64,000 nt of DNA from MVYY01 sp012517575 (GTDB lineage Bacteria > Bacteroidota > Bacteroidia > Bacteroidales > Paludibacteraceae), in contig JAVLUG010000003.1 of the NCBI GenBank assembly GCA_031629035.1, positions 186,001-250,000 on the forward strand. The letters run 5' to 3'. Position numbers and translations under genes: made by a program. Positions within the stretch are counted from its first letter, which is position 1. Each line of letters begins with the position of its first letter. Under the pieces are notes generated by a model, which saw only the letters and a list, made by a program, of their open reading frames with translations, was not told the DNA's origin and did no database searches. Shown here piece after piece: positions 17,916 through 26,818 of the stretch.

Positions 17916-19100
17916 TTATTCTACCCACAAAACCAAACCTTTCAGATATTCACCTTCCGGATGATAAATATTTATGGGATGATCGATTCCCTGAGAAAGT
18001 TGATGCAGAATACGCACATTTCGTTTGCTTTCGGCCGCAGCGCTGAAAACAGCCTGTCGAAACTGTTCGCGCGTAATAGCTTGCGAACAGGAAAAAGTAA
18101 AAATTATTCCTCCGGGTCGGATCATTTCAAAAGCTTTTCTATTAAGCCTTCTATATCCTTTCAAAGCATTGGAAACGGCATCTCTGTGTTTGGCAAAAGC
18201 CGGAGGATCAAGAACAATCAAATCGTAAAAAGGCTCTCGTTTTTCGTAGCGTTGCAAGTATTTGAATGCATCTTCGGCAAAAGATTGATGACGTTGATCA
18301 GAAAAATTGAGCGCAACATTTTTATCGGTCAGCTCAATGGCTTTTGCAGAGCTATCCACCGAATGAACCAGTTTGGCATTTCCCCGCAAAGCATAAACAG
18401 AAAAACCGCCCGTGTAGCAAAACATATTCAAAACAGTTCGACCGGAAGCATATCTTTCGAGTAAAACGCGATTTTCACGCTGATCGAGAAAGAAGCCCGT
18501 TTTTTGTCCATGCTGCCAATCAATATAAAATTTCAAACCGTTTTCCAAAGCTACAAATTGTTCGGAAAAACCACCAACCAAGTAGCCGTCAGCGGGTGCA
18601 TTTTCATTCCGAAAAGGCAGAGTAGCTTCCGATTTGTAATAAAGATGGTGAATTTCGGGAACAGATTCCACCACACATTTTGCCAGTATATTCCTGATTT
18701 TGTGCATTCCCGCCGAATGAGCCTGCATAACAGCCGTATTGCCGTACACATCCACAATCAATCCGGGCAAACCATCTCCTTCCCCATGAACAAGTCTATA
18801 GCAGTTGTTTCGGTTTTCGATGATCAATCCCAAAGCTTTGCGCATTCGATAAGCTTCCGTAATGCGATTTTTCCAGAAGTTTTCGTCGATAGGCTCTTCC
18901 TGAAACGAAAGCAGACGAACCATAATGCTGCCCTGCTGAAAATGGCCTATTCCCAAAAAATTCCCCTGGCTATCGAGCACTTTTACCAATTCGCCTTCTG
19001 AAGGCTGACCATCAATTTTTTGAATAGCGCCGGAAAATACCCACGGATGAAATCGGCGGACACTTTCTTCTTTTTTTGGTTTCAGAAAAACAGCATGCAT
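17916..19100 (-). CDS. rlmI: Class I SAM-dependent 23S rRNA (cytosine-C5) methyltransferase, RlmI-like
   Basis: A 394-residue protein with an N-terminal PUA domain (residues about 1-75, HPWVFSGAIQKIDG), a central EEHI-like region and a C-terminal Rossmann methyltransferase. Visible motifs: NMFCYTGGFSVYAL (SAM motif I, near 222-235), VHSVDSSAKAIEL, LIVLDPPAFAKHR (catalytic motif IV) and TFSCSQAI with the Cys of m5C enzymes. RlmI methylates C1962 of 23S rRNA in E. coli. Length matches. It is followed by its own AT-rich end; the exonuclease gene lies 50 bases upstream on the same strand, so both may be cotranscribed. Confidence 0.9.
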   Translation of the reverse strand: MHAVFLKPKKEESVRRFHPWVFSGAIQKIDGQPSEGELVKVLDSQGNFLGIGHFQQGSIMVRLLSFQEEPIDENFWKNRITEAYRMRKALGLIIENRNNCYRLVHGEGDGLPGLIVDVYGNTAVMQAHSAGMHKIRNILAKCVVESVPEIHHLYYKSEATLPFRNENAPADGYLVGGFSEQFVALENGLKFYIDWQHGQKTGFFLDQRENRVLLERYASGRTVLNMFCYTGGFSVYALRGNAKLVHSVDSSAKAIELTDKNVALNFSDQRHQSFAEDAFKYLQRYEKREPFYDLIVLDPPAFAKHRDAVSNALKGYRRLNRKAFEMIRPGGIIFTFSCSQAITREQFRQAVFSAAAESKRNVRILHQLSQGIDHPINIYHPEGEYLKGLVLWVE

Positions 19101-19152
19101 GTTGTAAATTGAATTTTAAATGATTTATGAATTGTCCTTTGGTGAATTCATC

Positions 19153-19848
19153 TTATGAAGGAATTTCCAAATGAGCATCGGAGGTAAGATTTTTATCTGC
19201 ATTTTCGGAATTTTCCGGTTGTTTATGAGGTGAATTTTCCAGTATTAGTTTTTCTATTTGTTTGGGCGTCAGTTGTGGTTCGCTCATCAATTGCAGATAA
19301 ATCTGTAAACTTGCCCAAGCGTCAGTTGCGGCATAGCGAAGCTGCTTCTCCGTCAATTGTGACTTTTCCCAATCGCTGAGCCGTTGAGCTTTTGAAATTT
19401 TTTTCCCGAAAATGATGGCATAAATTTTTTGCAAACTCAACTCCATGATGCCATAGCTTTTTGCAATATGCTGAATATCGACAAAATTTGCCGGATGAAA
19501 ATTCTGACGCTTATTCAACAAACGAAAATCATCATGCAACGACAAACCGACTTTTTTGATGTTACTGTCATTTAAAAAATCCTGTAACTCCTGAGGAAAA
19601 TCAATAAGATTTAGTCGAAAAAGGAAACAACGTTCCAATTCGGACAACTGAAGCAGGGAAACTTTATTGGAAGCACCGATTTTGAAAGAAGGTTTTGTTT
19701 CGGTGTCGATACCCACAACAACGTTTTTTCGAAGTTCGTCGATAGCCGGTTTCACCATGGCAGGCTTATCCACAAGAATAATTTCTCCCGGAAAACTGAC
19801 TACGGGCAATTGATTGATTTCTTCTTTCGAAATTTTCGGTGGGTACAT
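19153..19848 (-). CDS. 3'-5' exonuclease (RNase D/DEDD family)
   Basis: A 231-residue protein with the DEDDy exonuclease motifs: Exo I GIDTETKPSFK (near 46-56), Exo II SLHDDFRLLNKR (near 103-114) and Exo III RYAATDAWASLQIY (near 170-185, tyrosine-type Y172..D176). It lacks the HRDC domain of true RNase D, so it is the short form that degrades single-stranded RNA or DNA from the 3' end. It starts 8 bases after the DUF5063 stop and precedes rlmI, suggesting one operon devoted to RNA handling (inference). Confidence 0.9.
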   Translation of the reverse strand: MYPPKISKEEINQLPVVSFPGEIILVDKPAMVKPAIDELRKNVVVGIDTETKPSFKIGASNKVSLLQLSELERCFLFRLNLIDFPQELQDFLNDSNIKKVGLSLHDDFRLLNKRQNFHPANFVDIQHIAKSYGIMELSLQKIYAIIFGKKISKAQRLSDWEKSQLTEKQLRYAATDAWASLQIYLQLMSEPQLTPKQIEKLILENSPHKQPENSENADKNLTSDAHLEIPS

Positions 19849-19856
19849 AAAAACTT

Positions 19857-20498
19857 TTATTTCAGAAAAGGACTTAAATCGTCATCTTCAGCATTATGCT
19901 GAAAATCGAGGAACGAATCGCGGGTAAGCTGTTTGTCTTCATGCTGATGAGTTTCTTCCCAGTCAGCATCGTCTTGCGGGTTGTATTTCAAGGCATGTAA
20001 TGCACGCATGGCATTTAGCAACTTTTGTCCCCAGTGTTCGCCAAAAGCAGTAAGACATTGGGACAAAGCATCATTCATTATATCCACATCGGCGGTCTGA
20101 TAATTGGCAGCAAAATCCTTAATTTCCTGATAAATGTCACTCAGGTTTTCAGAAATAAAAGCCGCAACGGGCGTATCGCTAATGGCCATGTCGGGATGAA
20201 ACACCTCAAGGTACACATCATCGTTTCCCAAAAGTTGTTCGATTTGTTCACGGACAAATTGATAATCTTCTTCCGTTACAAATCGTTCGGGAAAATTTTC
20301 GTACACAGGTTCGGGAATATCGAGCACAGAAGCCTTTAGATAAAGCAAAGGTAAAAGTTTCAGCGATTTTTCAACAAACTCATCCTTCTCCATCTCCGAT
20401 GTATGCTCCAGAAAAAGACAAGTTTCGGCAACCACTGTTACAAATTCTATAACATTTCCGCTATAAACAATATGATCAGGCAATTCGTCAACACTCAT
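19857..20498 (-). CDS. DUF5063 domain-containing protein
   Basis: A 213-residue acidic, all-helical soluble protein. The pattern NVIEFVTVVAETCLFLE near the start and LLPLLYLKASVLDIPE match DUF5063, a Bacteroidetes family usually encoded next to the short DEDD exonuclease, as here (8-base gap). No function is established. There is no signal peptide or membrane segment; partner of the exonuclease is a reasonable guess. The ATG at 20498 is preferred over an in-frame TTG at 20531. Confidence 0.82.
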   Translation of the reverse strand: MSVDELPDHIVYSGNVIEFVTVVAETCLFLEHTSEMEKDEFVEKSLKLLPLLYLKASVLDIPEPVYENFPERFVTEEDYQFVREQIEQLLGNDDVYLEVFHPDMAISDTPVAAFISENLSDIYQEIKDFAANYQTADVDIMNDALSQCLTAFGEHWGQKLLNAMRALHALKYNPQDDADWEETHQHEDKQLTRDSFLDFQHNAEDDDLSPFLK

Positions 20499-20727
20499 AA
20501 TACTTAAAATAAAACTTGCTTTTTGCTGCAAGAAAATTTTTAAAACACAAAATTAAGAAAATTATTTTACATAAGTCGGTGAAAACTTTTTTGCCCTGAT
20601 TTCAGAAAAAGATATTCAACTTTTGAAAGATTTGATAAACAATTTTTATCTTCGTCTTGTTTTAATGAAAATGGAAATTGTAAAAATTCGATTTTTTTTC
20701 CGCCAACACATCAAAAAATCAAGCATT

Positions 20728-20967
20728 ATGGAAGACAAAATTGTAACGCTAAAAAATTACGACACAATGGTAGAAGCCTTGTTCGATCTGGAAATTTTAC
20801 GTGCCAATCACATCGAATGCTTTATCAACAACGAGCAGTTGGTGGAGCTTTATCCGATGTTTGCCGACATTGACGAAGGGTTGAAAATTGTGGTTTTTGA
20901 AAAAGATTTGGAAAAAGCATATAAAGTATTGGAAGAATATTATCATTCGGCCGAAAAAAATGTCTAA
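20728..20967 (+). CDS. DUF2007 domain protein (putative signal-transducing)
   Basis: A 79-residue single-domain protein. The DUF2007 pattern is clear: YDTMVEALFDLEILRANHIECFINNEQLVELYP split over two blocks, then GLKIVVFEKDLEKAYKVLEEYY. This fold is related to PII/ACT-like small sensor domains, and its role is unproven. The ATG at 20728 fits the domain start; an upstream in-frame ATG at 20623 adds a poorly folded-looking basic stretch. Its stop overlaps the stop of folK on the other strand by four bases (convergent). Confidence 0.8.
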   Translation: MEDKIVTLKNYDTMVEALFDLEILRANHIECFINNEQLVELYPMFADIDEGLKIVVFEKDLEKAYKVLEEYYHSAEKNV

Positions 20968-21482
20968 CGAAATTTCTCTTCCCATTTCCCTATAACAAAT
21001 TTTTTTATTTCGTTGGCCGAATTTCGTGCTGCAATCAATTCCGAGAACTTTTTACCGGTCTGAGGATCAATAAGATTGGGTGCTATCTCCAGCAAAGGAA
21101 GAAATACAAAATCGCGCTCCACAATGGCAGGATGAGGAATCTTAAGAGAAGGCTGGTCGATGACGAGATGGTCATAAAGCAGAATGTCAATGTCAATAAT
21201 GCGGTCGGCGTAATGTTGCCCGTTGCTTTTGAAAGTTCTTCCCATCGCCTGCTCAATTTCCTGCGTTTTGTCCAATATCTCGTAAGGAGAAAAACGAGTT
21301 TCCATCAGCACAACCGCATTTAAAAAATCATTTTCGGAAGAAAATCCAAAAGGCTTGGAAATATAAAATGAAGACAGGGACAGTAAATTCCCCATCTCCA
21401 TTTTTAACATCATGACGGCATCTTGTAAATTTTTCTCCTTTTCTCCAAGATTGCTCCCCAAACCCAAAAATATCAAACTCAT
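20964..21482 (-). CDS. folK: 2-amino-4-hydroxy-6-hydroxymethyldihydropteridine pyrophosphokinase (HPPK)
   Basis: A 172-residue protein with all HPPK signatures: FLGLGSNLGEKEKNL at the N-terminus, SSFYISKPFGF, and the magnesium-binding DRIIDIDILLYD followed by IPHPAIVERDFVFLPL. It transfers pyrophosphate from ATP to the pterin before dihydropteroate synthesis in the folate pathway. It is the last gene of a minus-strand run beginning at 24881 (fakA-like, fakB-like, plsY, folK) with gaps of 11-28 bases, so it is likely in that operon. Confidence 0.95.
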   Translation of the reverse strand: MSLIFLGLGSNLGEKEKNLQDAVMMLKMEMGNLLSLSSFYISKPFGFSSENDFLNAVVLMETRFSPYEILDKTQEIEQAMGRTFKSNGQHYADRIIDIDILLYDHLVIDQPSLKIPHPAIVERDFVFLPLLEIAPNLIDPQTGKKFSELIAARNSANEIKKFVIGKWEEKFR

Positions 21483-21510
21483 TTTTTAAAATTTCTTCTG
21501 TTACTCTTCT

Positions 21511-22131
21511 TCAACTTTGCTGCCGGGAAACTTTCTTTGGAATTTTTTCCTTTTTTTCCATCAGTTTATCCCTGTTGAAAAATAAAGTGATAAAAGCGCC
21601 TATCCAAACAAGAATTTTAATTCCCAATTCATGAGGGAAAAACAGGCAAAGAATTCCACTCATCGCAATCAAAAGCGAAGGTCCCCAAATGCCGTATTCT
21701 TTTTTTATAAAGCCAAATAGCACAATCACATCAACTGCCAGAGCAATAAGTAATTCGATACCGATAAAATAGGCATACATACCCAGTAAAGTTGAAGCCG
21801 CCCTACCACCTTTAAAATGGTAATAAAGCGGATAGCCATGTCCTATAACGGCACCAATTCCTATACATCCCAAAGCGGTAGTATCGTTAATGTGAAAAAA
21901 TTGATGAGCTATCCACATGGGGACAAGCGCCTTTACGGCATCCAGTAATCCGGTCAGAACACCCCAAAATTTGCCAACATTTCTGAAAACATTATACGCT
22001 CCCGGATTCCCGTTGCCCAATTCTCGAATATTTTGATTGGAAACCAGTTTGGTAATAAACTGGGCAAATAATACCGAACCAATTAAATATCCCGCAACAA
22101 GACAAGCCAAATATAAAACATACTGATTCAT
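21511..22131 (-). CDS. plsY: Glycerol-3-phosphate acyltransferase PlsY
   Basis: A 206-residue membrane protein with about five helices. The three PlsY motifs are present: GSVLFAQFI with later GNGNPGAYNVFRNVG (motif 1), GHGYPLYYHFKGGRAASTLLG (motif 2) and a GIWGPSLLIAM region. PlsY uses acyl-phosphate to acylate glycerol-3-phosphate, the first step of phospholipid synthesis. The next two genes upstream encode FakB- and FakA-like proteins, which make acyl-phosphate from free fatty acid, so the operon links fatty-acid uptake directly to PlsY. Confidence 0.95.
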   Translation of the reverse strand: MNQYVLYLACLVAGYLIGSVLFAQFITKLVSNQNIRELGNGNPGAYNVFRNVGKFWGVLTGLLDAVKALVPMWIAHQFFHINDTTALGCIGIGAVIGHGYPLYYHFKGGRAASTLLGMYAYFIGIELLIALAVDVIVLFGFIKKEYGIWGPSLLIAMSGILCLFFPHELGIKILVWIGAFITLFFNRDKLMEKKEKIPKKVSRQQS

Positions 22132-22143
22132 AATATGTAAACT

Positions 22144-23028
22144 TTACAGAAGAATAGAAACTCCATAAGCGCCCGGTCCACAATAAACTGCATCTACCAA
22201 TCCGCCTTCACCTTCAACAATATCGTCAACCGGCGGCGTTTTAATTTTTTCCAGCAGGGCTGCATAAGCATCCTGATTCTTATCTCCATAACCACTCAAC
22301 GTAATAGCGCGTTTGATGCGATTTACCGATTTTTCCTGCATTTTGGCACTAATTTGATCTATAATCAAATCGTTTACTTGTCGGTACGTTCTGCCTTTCC
22401 CCATGGCCAAAAACAATCCCTCCTTTTCATTTCCCATCATACCGACCACCGGAATAATGTGCAGAATACTTCCCATCAACGACTGCGCTTTTCCGATGCG
22501 TCCGCCTTTATACAAATAATTGAGATCGGGAAAAACAAACCAACTGAAAGTATTCTCCACTATTTGCTGACAGGCTGCTGTCAGTTCTTCCATACTTAAA
22601 TCGGGATGGGTTTTTATCAAGTCAATTATTCCCAGTAATACGCTGCTGACCCCATTGATGGCCTGACGGGTATCAACATTTATAACCGGCACAATATTTT
22701 CGAACTGTTTGCGAACATTTTCTGCCACGCGAAATGAAGCTGCAGAAAGTCCACTGCTCATCACCACATGAATAAACACATCGTAATTGGCATGATTTCT
22801 CTCAATGATTTCAGCAATTTCGTTGTGAATTAGTGTGGAAGATTTTGCCACAACTTTTTCCTTTTCATATTTCGAAATCAGCCATCTTGCATTGTGTTCC
22901 TCACTTTGTCGATATTCCACGCCATCTACAAAAACAGGGAATTTTACAATTTCCAGTGCGTCATAGTTAATTTGTTCGCGCGAAAGGCCGAGATTGTCTC
23001 CTACAATGATAAAAATTTTCTTGCTCAT
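22144..23028 (-). CDS. DegV family fatty-acid-binding protein (FakB-like)
   Basis: A 294-residue DegV-fold protein. Visible: N-terminal IIVGDNLGLSREQ, then the TKSSTLIHNEIAEI-type segment, VVMSSGLSAASFRVAENV (fatty-acid head-group motif region), NVDTRQAINGVSSVLLG, and PDLNYLYKGGRIGKAQSLMGSIL, the conserved GR(I/L)GKA block. FakB presents a bound fatty acid to FakA for phosphorylation. It starts 12 bases after the FakA-like gene and stops 12 bases before plsY. Which fatty acid it prefers cannot be told. Confidence 0.88.
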   Translation of the reverse strand: MSKKIFIIVGDNLGLSREQINYDALEIVKFPVFVDGVEYRQSEEHNARWLISKYEKEKVVAKSSTLIHNEIAEIIERNHANYDVFIHVVMSSGLSAASFRVAENVRKQFENIVPVINVDTRQAINGVSSVLLGIIDLIKTHPDLSMEELTAACQQIVENTFSWFVFPDLNYLYKGGRIGKAQSLMGSILHIIPVVGMMGNEKEGLFLAMGKGRTYRQVNDLIIDQISAKMQEKSVNRIKRAITLSGYGDKNQDAYAALLEKIKTPPVDDIVEGEGGLVDAVYCGPGAYGVSILL

Positions 23029-23039
23029 AGTTTCAAATT

Positions 23040-24881
23040 TTATTCAAAAGTTATATAATATGAATATTTGTATTGTCCGCCAAAATATTCTTCAAAATCC
23101 CGATCGGTAAATTTATTCCTCAAACGCTCAATCAAAGAATTTTCCTTCTTCATATCTTCTCCTTTGTAGAGGGTAATCAAACTCCCTTCGGATGAAAGTT
23201 GCCGAACAGTATCGAATACAAGTTCTTCCAGATTTTTGTTGGCAAAAATAATTTTCTTTTTATACACCGTAAAATAATCGTTTTTATTCACCGGAGCGCC
23301 ATCTTCGGTTGTAACATTCCGTGAGGAGCGCGCAATGCCACAAAAAGGAATATTGTGAATACTGTTCATGGCTTCGTCGAAAATGGTGTTGATATCGTAA
23401 TCTTTTGTAATATTCATCAACATGCTGACCAACGAAATCGGATTGTCCGATTCGACAATGTAAACATTCGACTTACAAAGCGACACCGCATATTTCAACG
23501 CCATTAAAATATCGCTGTCATCGGAAGCGGCAATAATATTTTTTGCTTTCAAATTATTCAATCCTTTCACCAGCTGACTGACGGAAGGTTTATTTTTGCC
23601 ATAACACAGTATGTCATCGGCACCCAAATTTTTGAGGATATCAGCAAAACCTTTCCCTGAAACGATGCAGAATACGCTTTTGTCTCTTTCGTAATCCACC
23701 ACATCTTCGCTGAGAAAATTTCGATGCTGCTTTTTCATATCGTCCACTTTGGTGAAAAGCAAAGAACCAAATTTGGAAACATCATCAAATAAATCGTTGG
23801 GCTTATTGGTGTGAATATGTACTTTGTATTTATTGTTGCTGTTGATAATAATCAGACTGTCGCCGTAATGGGCAATTTTTTCCTTCAGCTGATCTTTAGA
23901 AGTAATTATATCGCTTTCGAGCACAAATTCGGTACAATATTTATTTTTTATTTCAGGATTCCATGAATCATCGATTTCCTGAAGATCATCGATTAATTTT
24001 TCCCTGTTAACGGTTTTTCCGTTGTTGTGATTCAAATGAATATTCCCCAATAAATTTCTGGCGCTTTGCAGCGTTTCTACCAGTCGGCTATTCTGAATAC
24101 GGGAAAAATCTATATTCAAAATGAGTGTGGCAAATGTACTTTTTCGTAATTCCGACAATCTTTTTCTAAGAAGTTTTCGCGTTGTGCGTCCAATTACCAG
24201 CAAGCTGGGTAAAGAAATACCGTTTACCACCAGTTGACTGAGTTCCTTATTGATTCCTTCCAACAAAATAATAAAACCGGCGCCACCCGAATCGACCACT
24301 CCGGCTTTTTTCAGTACGGGAAGCATTTCCGGCGTTTGATCCAACACTTCTTTCAAATAAGGAATCGTTTGCTGAATGATGACAAGCGGATTGTCTTCTT
24401 TTTCCATGAGCTGGGCATATCTTTCTTTCAACGCTTTCATAATGGTAAGCATAGTGCCTTCTCGAGGATTTTCCGTGCCTTCGTAAGCATTGCGGTAACC
24501 ATTTTCTATGGCTTTGTATATGTTTTCTTTGGAAAAATCGTTGTTGGCCGTAATTTGAGTAAATCCCTGCGCAAAAAGCGATAAAATGACACCGGAACAA
24601 CCACGACTGTTGAGCAGCATTTGCTCGGCAAAATCTCTCAAATATTCTCCCGAATTTTTTTCTGTTTTTCCATTATCTTTCATGTGCGCAATAGCGCCTT
24701 GAATGGTAAGAACCATATTCAGTCCCGTATCTCCGTCGGGAACTGGGAAAACATTCAAACTGTTGATATATTCCTTATGCTTGTTAAGATAGCGATAAAT
24801 ATTTTCAATAACTTCATTGATGGTTTCCACATTAAAACTTACTTGTGTGGTTTCCATTACATTGGTGTCTGTTGTATTCAT
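23040..24881 (-). CDS. DAK2-domain fatty acid kinase (FakA-like)
   Basis: A 613-residue protein. The N-terminal DhaL/DAK2 nucleotide-binding domain (about residues 15-215) shows the metal-binding NVFPVPDGDTGLNM and the ATP-contacting NSRGCSGVILS and VVDSGGAGF segments. The middle (about 250-330) has RNLLGNIHLNHN and a conserved C/H-rich-like region, and the C-terminal domain (about 310-600) is the FakA FAD-like/DegV-docking region with DSLIIINSNNKYKVHIHTN. FakA phosphorylates FakB-bound fatty acid to acyl-phosphate. This is the first gene of the fak-plsY-folK run. The family is about 550 residues in Firmicutes, so this version is slightly longer. Confidence 0.9.
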   Translation of the reverse strand: MNTTDTNVMETTQVSFNVETINEVIENIYRYLNKHKEYINSLNVFPVPDGDTGLNMVLTIQGAIAHMKDNGKTEKNSGEYLRDFAEQMLLNSRGCSGVILSLFAQGFTQITANNDFSKENIYKAIENGYRNAYEGTENPREGTMLTIMKALKERYAQLMEKEDNPLVIIQQTIPYLKEVLDQTPEMLPVLKKAGVVDSGGAGFIILLEGINKELSQLVVNGISLPSLLVIGRTTRKLLRKRLSELRKSTFATLILNIDFSRIQNSRLVETLQSARNLLGNIHLNHNNGKTVNREKLIDDLQEIDDSWNPEIKNKYCTEFVLESDIITSKDQLKEKIAHYGDSLIIINSNNKYKVHIHTNKPNDLFDDVSKFGSLLFTKVDDMKKQHRNFLSEDVVDYERDKSVFCIVSGKGFADILKNLGADDILCYGKNKPSVSQLVKGLNNLKAKNIIAASDDSDILMALKYAVSLCKSNVYIVESDNPISLVSMLMNITKDYDINTIFDEAMNSIHNIPFCGIARSSRNVTTEDGAPVNKNDYFTVYKKKIIFANKNLEELVFDTVRQLSSEGSLITLYKGEDMKKENSLIERLRNKFTDRDFEEYFGGQYKYSYYITFE

Positions 24882-25579
24882 ATGATCATTTTAAAGTTTT
24901 TATATCCTGATTTTAAAATCCCTTTGGTTAAAATTTGACTTCCAAAAGTATAAATTATTCTTTAAAAAATACTCCAAAAATGAATAACTCGAATTGCATA
25001 TTGTTTATATAACTGATTTTCAATATTATATAAATATGGTCGGCTTAAAAATTACTCCCGAGGTTTTTGAAGTTTCTCTTAGCAAAAAGAATACTAACAG
25101 CATTTTTCTCAACTAAAACAAGTCAACAATTACAGTTTTACTGCACTTTTGTCAGTTTTTGTATCGGGAAGCATGAACTTTCGGAAAATAAGAAGCCAAA
25201 AACTGATTTTTGGGAAAAAATGAATAGCTTATGTTTTCAACCTAAAAGCTAAAAAATTTGATAACTTTCTTATTTTTAAAATTTACTGAGATTTTATTCT
25301 AAATTTATAAGAAAAAGGTTGTAAAATAAATTCGTTCTACTGGTCTCCGGTTAATAAGAAGATAATTGACCATTATTTTTAAGCTAAAGATAATGATAAA
25401 ACAGAATGTCATAATAACAATATAATAGAAATCAGCAAATTATCTATTGAACTTATTATTATGCTATACTTCACTGCTATTTTAAAAATATTCGTATTTT
25501 TGTAGTTAAACAATTATCTCATTGAAATAATAAAGAATTTAAATCAAATCTAAACGACTTTTTTGCATTAAATTTATTT
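24882..25579. other. Long AT-rich gap between core genes and the restriction island
   Basis: About 700 bases with no supported gene. It must hold the divergent promoters of the fak operon (-) and of the methyltransferase operon (+). TATTTTTG at 25495-25502 fits the -7 consensus but no -33 partner is clear. A 61-codon frame at 25067-25252 has no recognisable content. This gap marks the left edge of the island. Confidence 0.5.
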
Positions 25580-26818
25580 ATGAATAATTTTTTCGAAATA
25601 CCTTCGCTTCTAAACAAAGCTTTTGGCAATAATGTAGAACTTTTGCCCGGAGTCGATGAGCTTTTTGAGTTAGAATTGACATTTATGGAATACAGCATTT
25701 TGCCAAATGAACAGTTATTAGAAAGAACGGCTTTCATAAAATCCATTGACAACAATTTTTCAAAACATTATTTGTTATACTCAAATCATTCCGATAAAAT
25801 TAATGCCAACAGAACTTCAGCGACCCAAGCCTATTTTGAGGAAGGTAAATTTTCAACCGGTTATGCTACTCATGGCCTTTTTCCTTATCGGGGAAAATTT
25901 CATCCGCAGTTGATTAAAGGATTGATGAATATTCTCAATATTCAAAAAGGCGAAACTGTTTTAGATCCAATGGCTGGCAGTGGCACTACCAATATCGAAT
26001 CGGCCTTGATGGGAATAAATTCAATGGCAATTGATGTCAGCCCATTTTGTCAATTTATGATAAAAACAAAATATGAAGCATTAACTATCGATTTAAAGTC
26101 ATTAGAAAACACTATATTTGACAGTAGAAAAATATTTGATTTTTTTATGAGTGGAAATGTTTTGGAAAGAATAAGCAAAATAGAAGATAGCCATAAAAGA
26201 AAAATATACGACCTCGCTTTTTTAGCCTTTTTAGACGCTTTGGGATACTCGAAAAGGGTCATAAAATCAAATCACCAACAATTGTTCGACAAAGTATTGC
26301 CGCGATATATCGAAACAGTTAAATCTTTTTTGTCAAACTCGTATTTTGAACAAGATAAAATTGGCCATTTGGAAATCTTATCCGATTCCGATGCCTTAAA
26401 TATGAAGATTGAGAAAGATTCAATAGATTGTGTAATCACTTCTCCACCATATTCCTTTGCCATAGATTATGCAGAGAATGACAGGGACCAGTTGGAATTT
26501 TTAGGCTATGACGCCGATGAACTAAAAAACAAATTAATTGGGTTGAAAGGGAAAACCAAAAGTCAAAAACTTCAAAACTATTTTTCCGATATGGATACTT
26601 TTTGTTCACAAGTATCACAAGTATTAAAACGAGGAAAATATTTTGTACTGATAATTGGTTCAAATACAAATCAAACCGGCGGAGTAAGACTTGAAGAAAC
26701 GGTTATAAATTCCGCTTTGAAATATGATATGAATTTGATAAAAAGCATATTAAAGCCGATAAAAGGGATGAGAAACACCATGAAAGACGAATATATACTG
26801 ATCTTTGAAAAGCAATGA
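25580..26818 (+). CDS. DNA methyltransferase (amino-methyltransferase, N4C/N6A type)
   Basis: A 412-residue protein. The SAM-binding motif I VLDPMAGSGTTNIES is near residues 130-145 and the catalytic motif IV CVITSPPYSFAIDY is near 285-298. Motif I thus precedes IV by about 150 residues, with a helical insert between them. A family-typical HGLFPYRGKFHPQL precedes motif I. SPPY is typical of N4-cytosine and some N6-adenine enzymes; base and target are unknown. The stop overlaps the next gene (ATGA), so it is translationally coupled to the putative restriction enzyme and should protect host DNA from it. Confidence 0.88.
   Translation: MNNFFEIPSLLNKAFGNNVELLPGVDELFELELTFMEYSILPNEQLLERTAFIKSIDNNFSKHYLLYSNHSDKINANRTSATQAYFEEGKFSTGYATHGLFPYRGKFHPQLIKGLMNILNIQKGETVLDPMAGSGTTNIESALMGINSMAIDVSPFCQFMIKTKYEALTIDLKSLENTIFDSRKIFDFFMSGNVLERISKIEDSHKRKIYDLAFLAFLDALGYSKRVIKSNHQQLFDKVLPRYIETVKSFLSNSYFEQDKIGHLEILSDSDALNMKIEKDSIDCVITSPPYSFAIDYAENDRDQLEFLGYDADELKNKLIGLKGKTKSQKLQNYFSDMDTFCSQVSQVLKRGKYFVLIIGSNTNQTGGVRLEETVINSALKYDMNLIKSILKPIKGMRNTMKDEYILIFEKQ

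Noticed and set aside
25067..25252. 61-codon frame in the gap before the restriction island
   Set aside because: Poor composition and no recognisable motif; likely chance.
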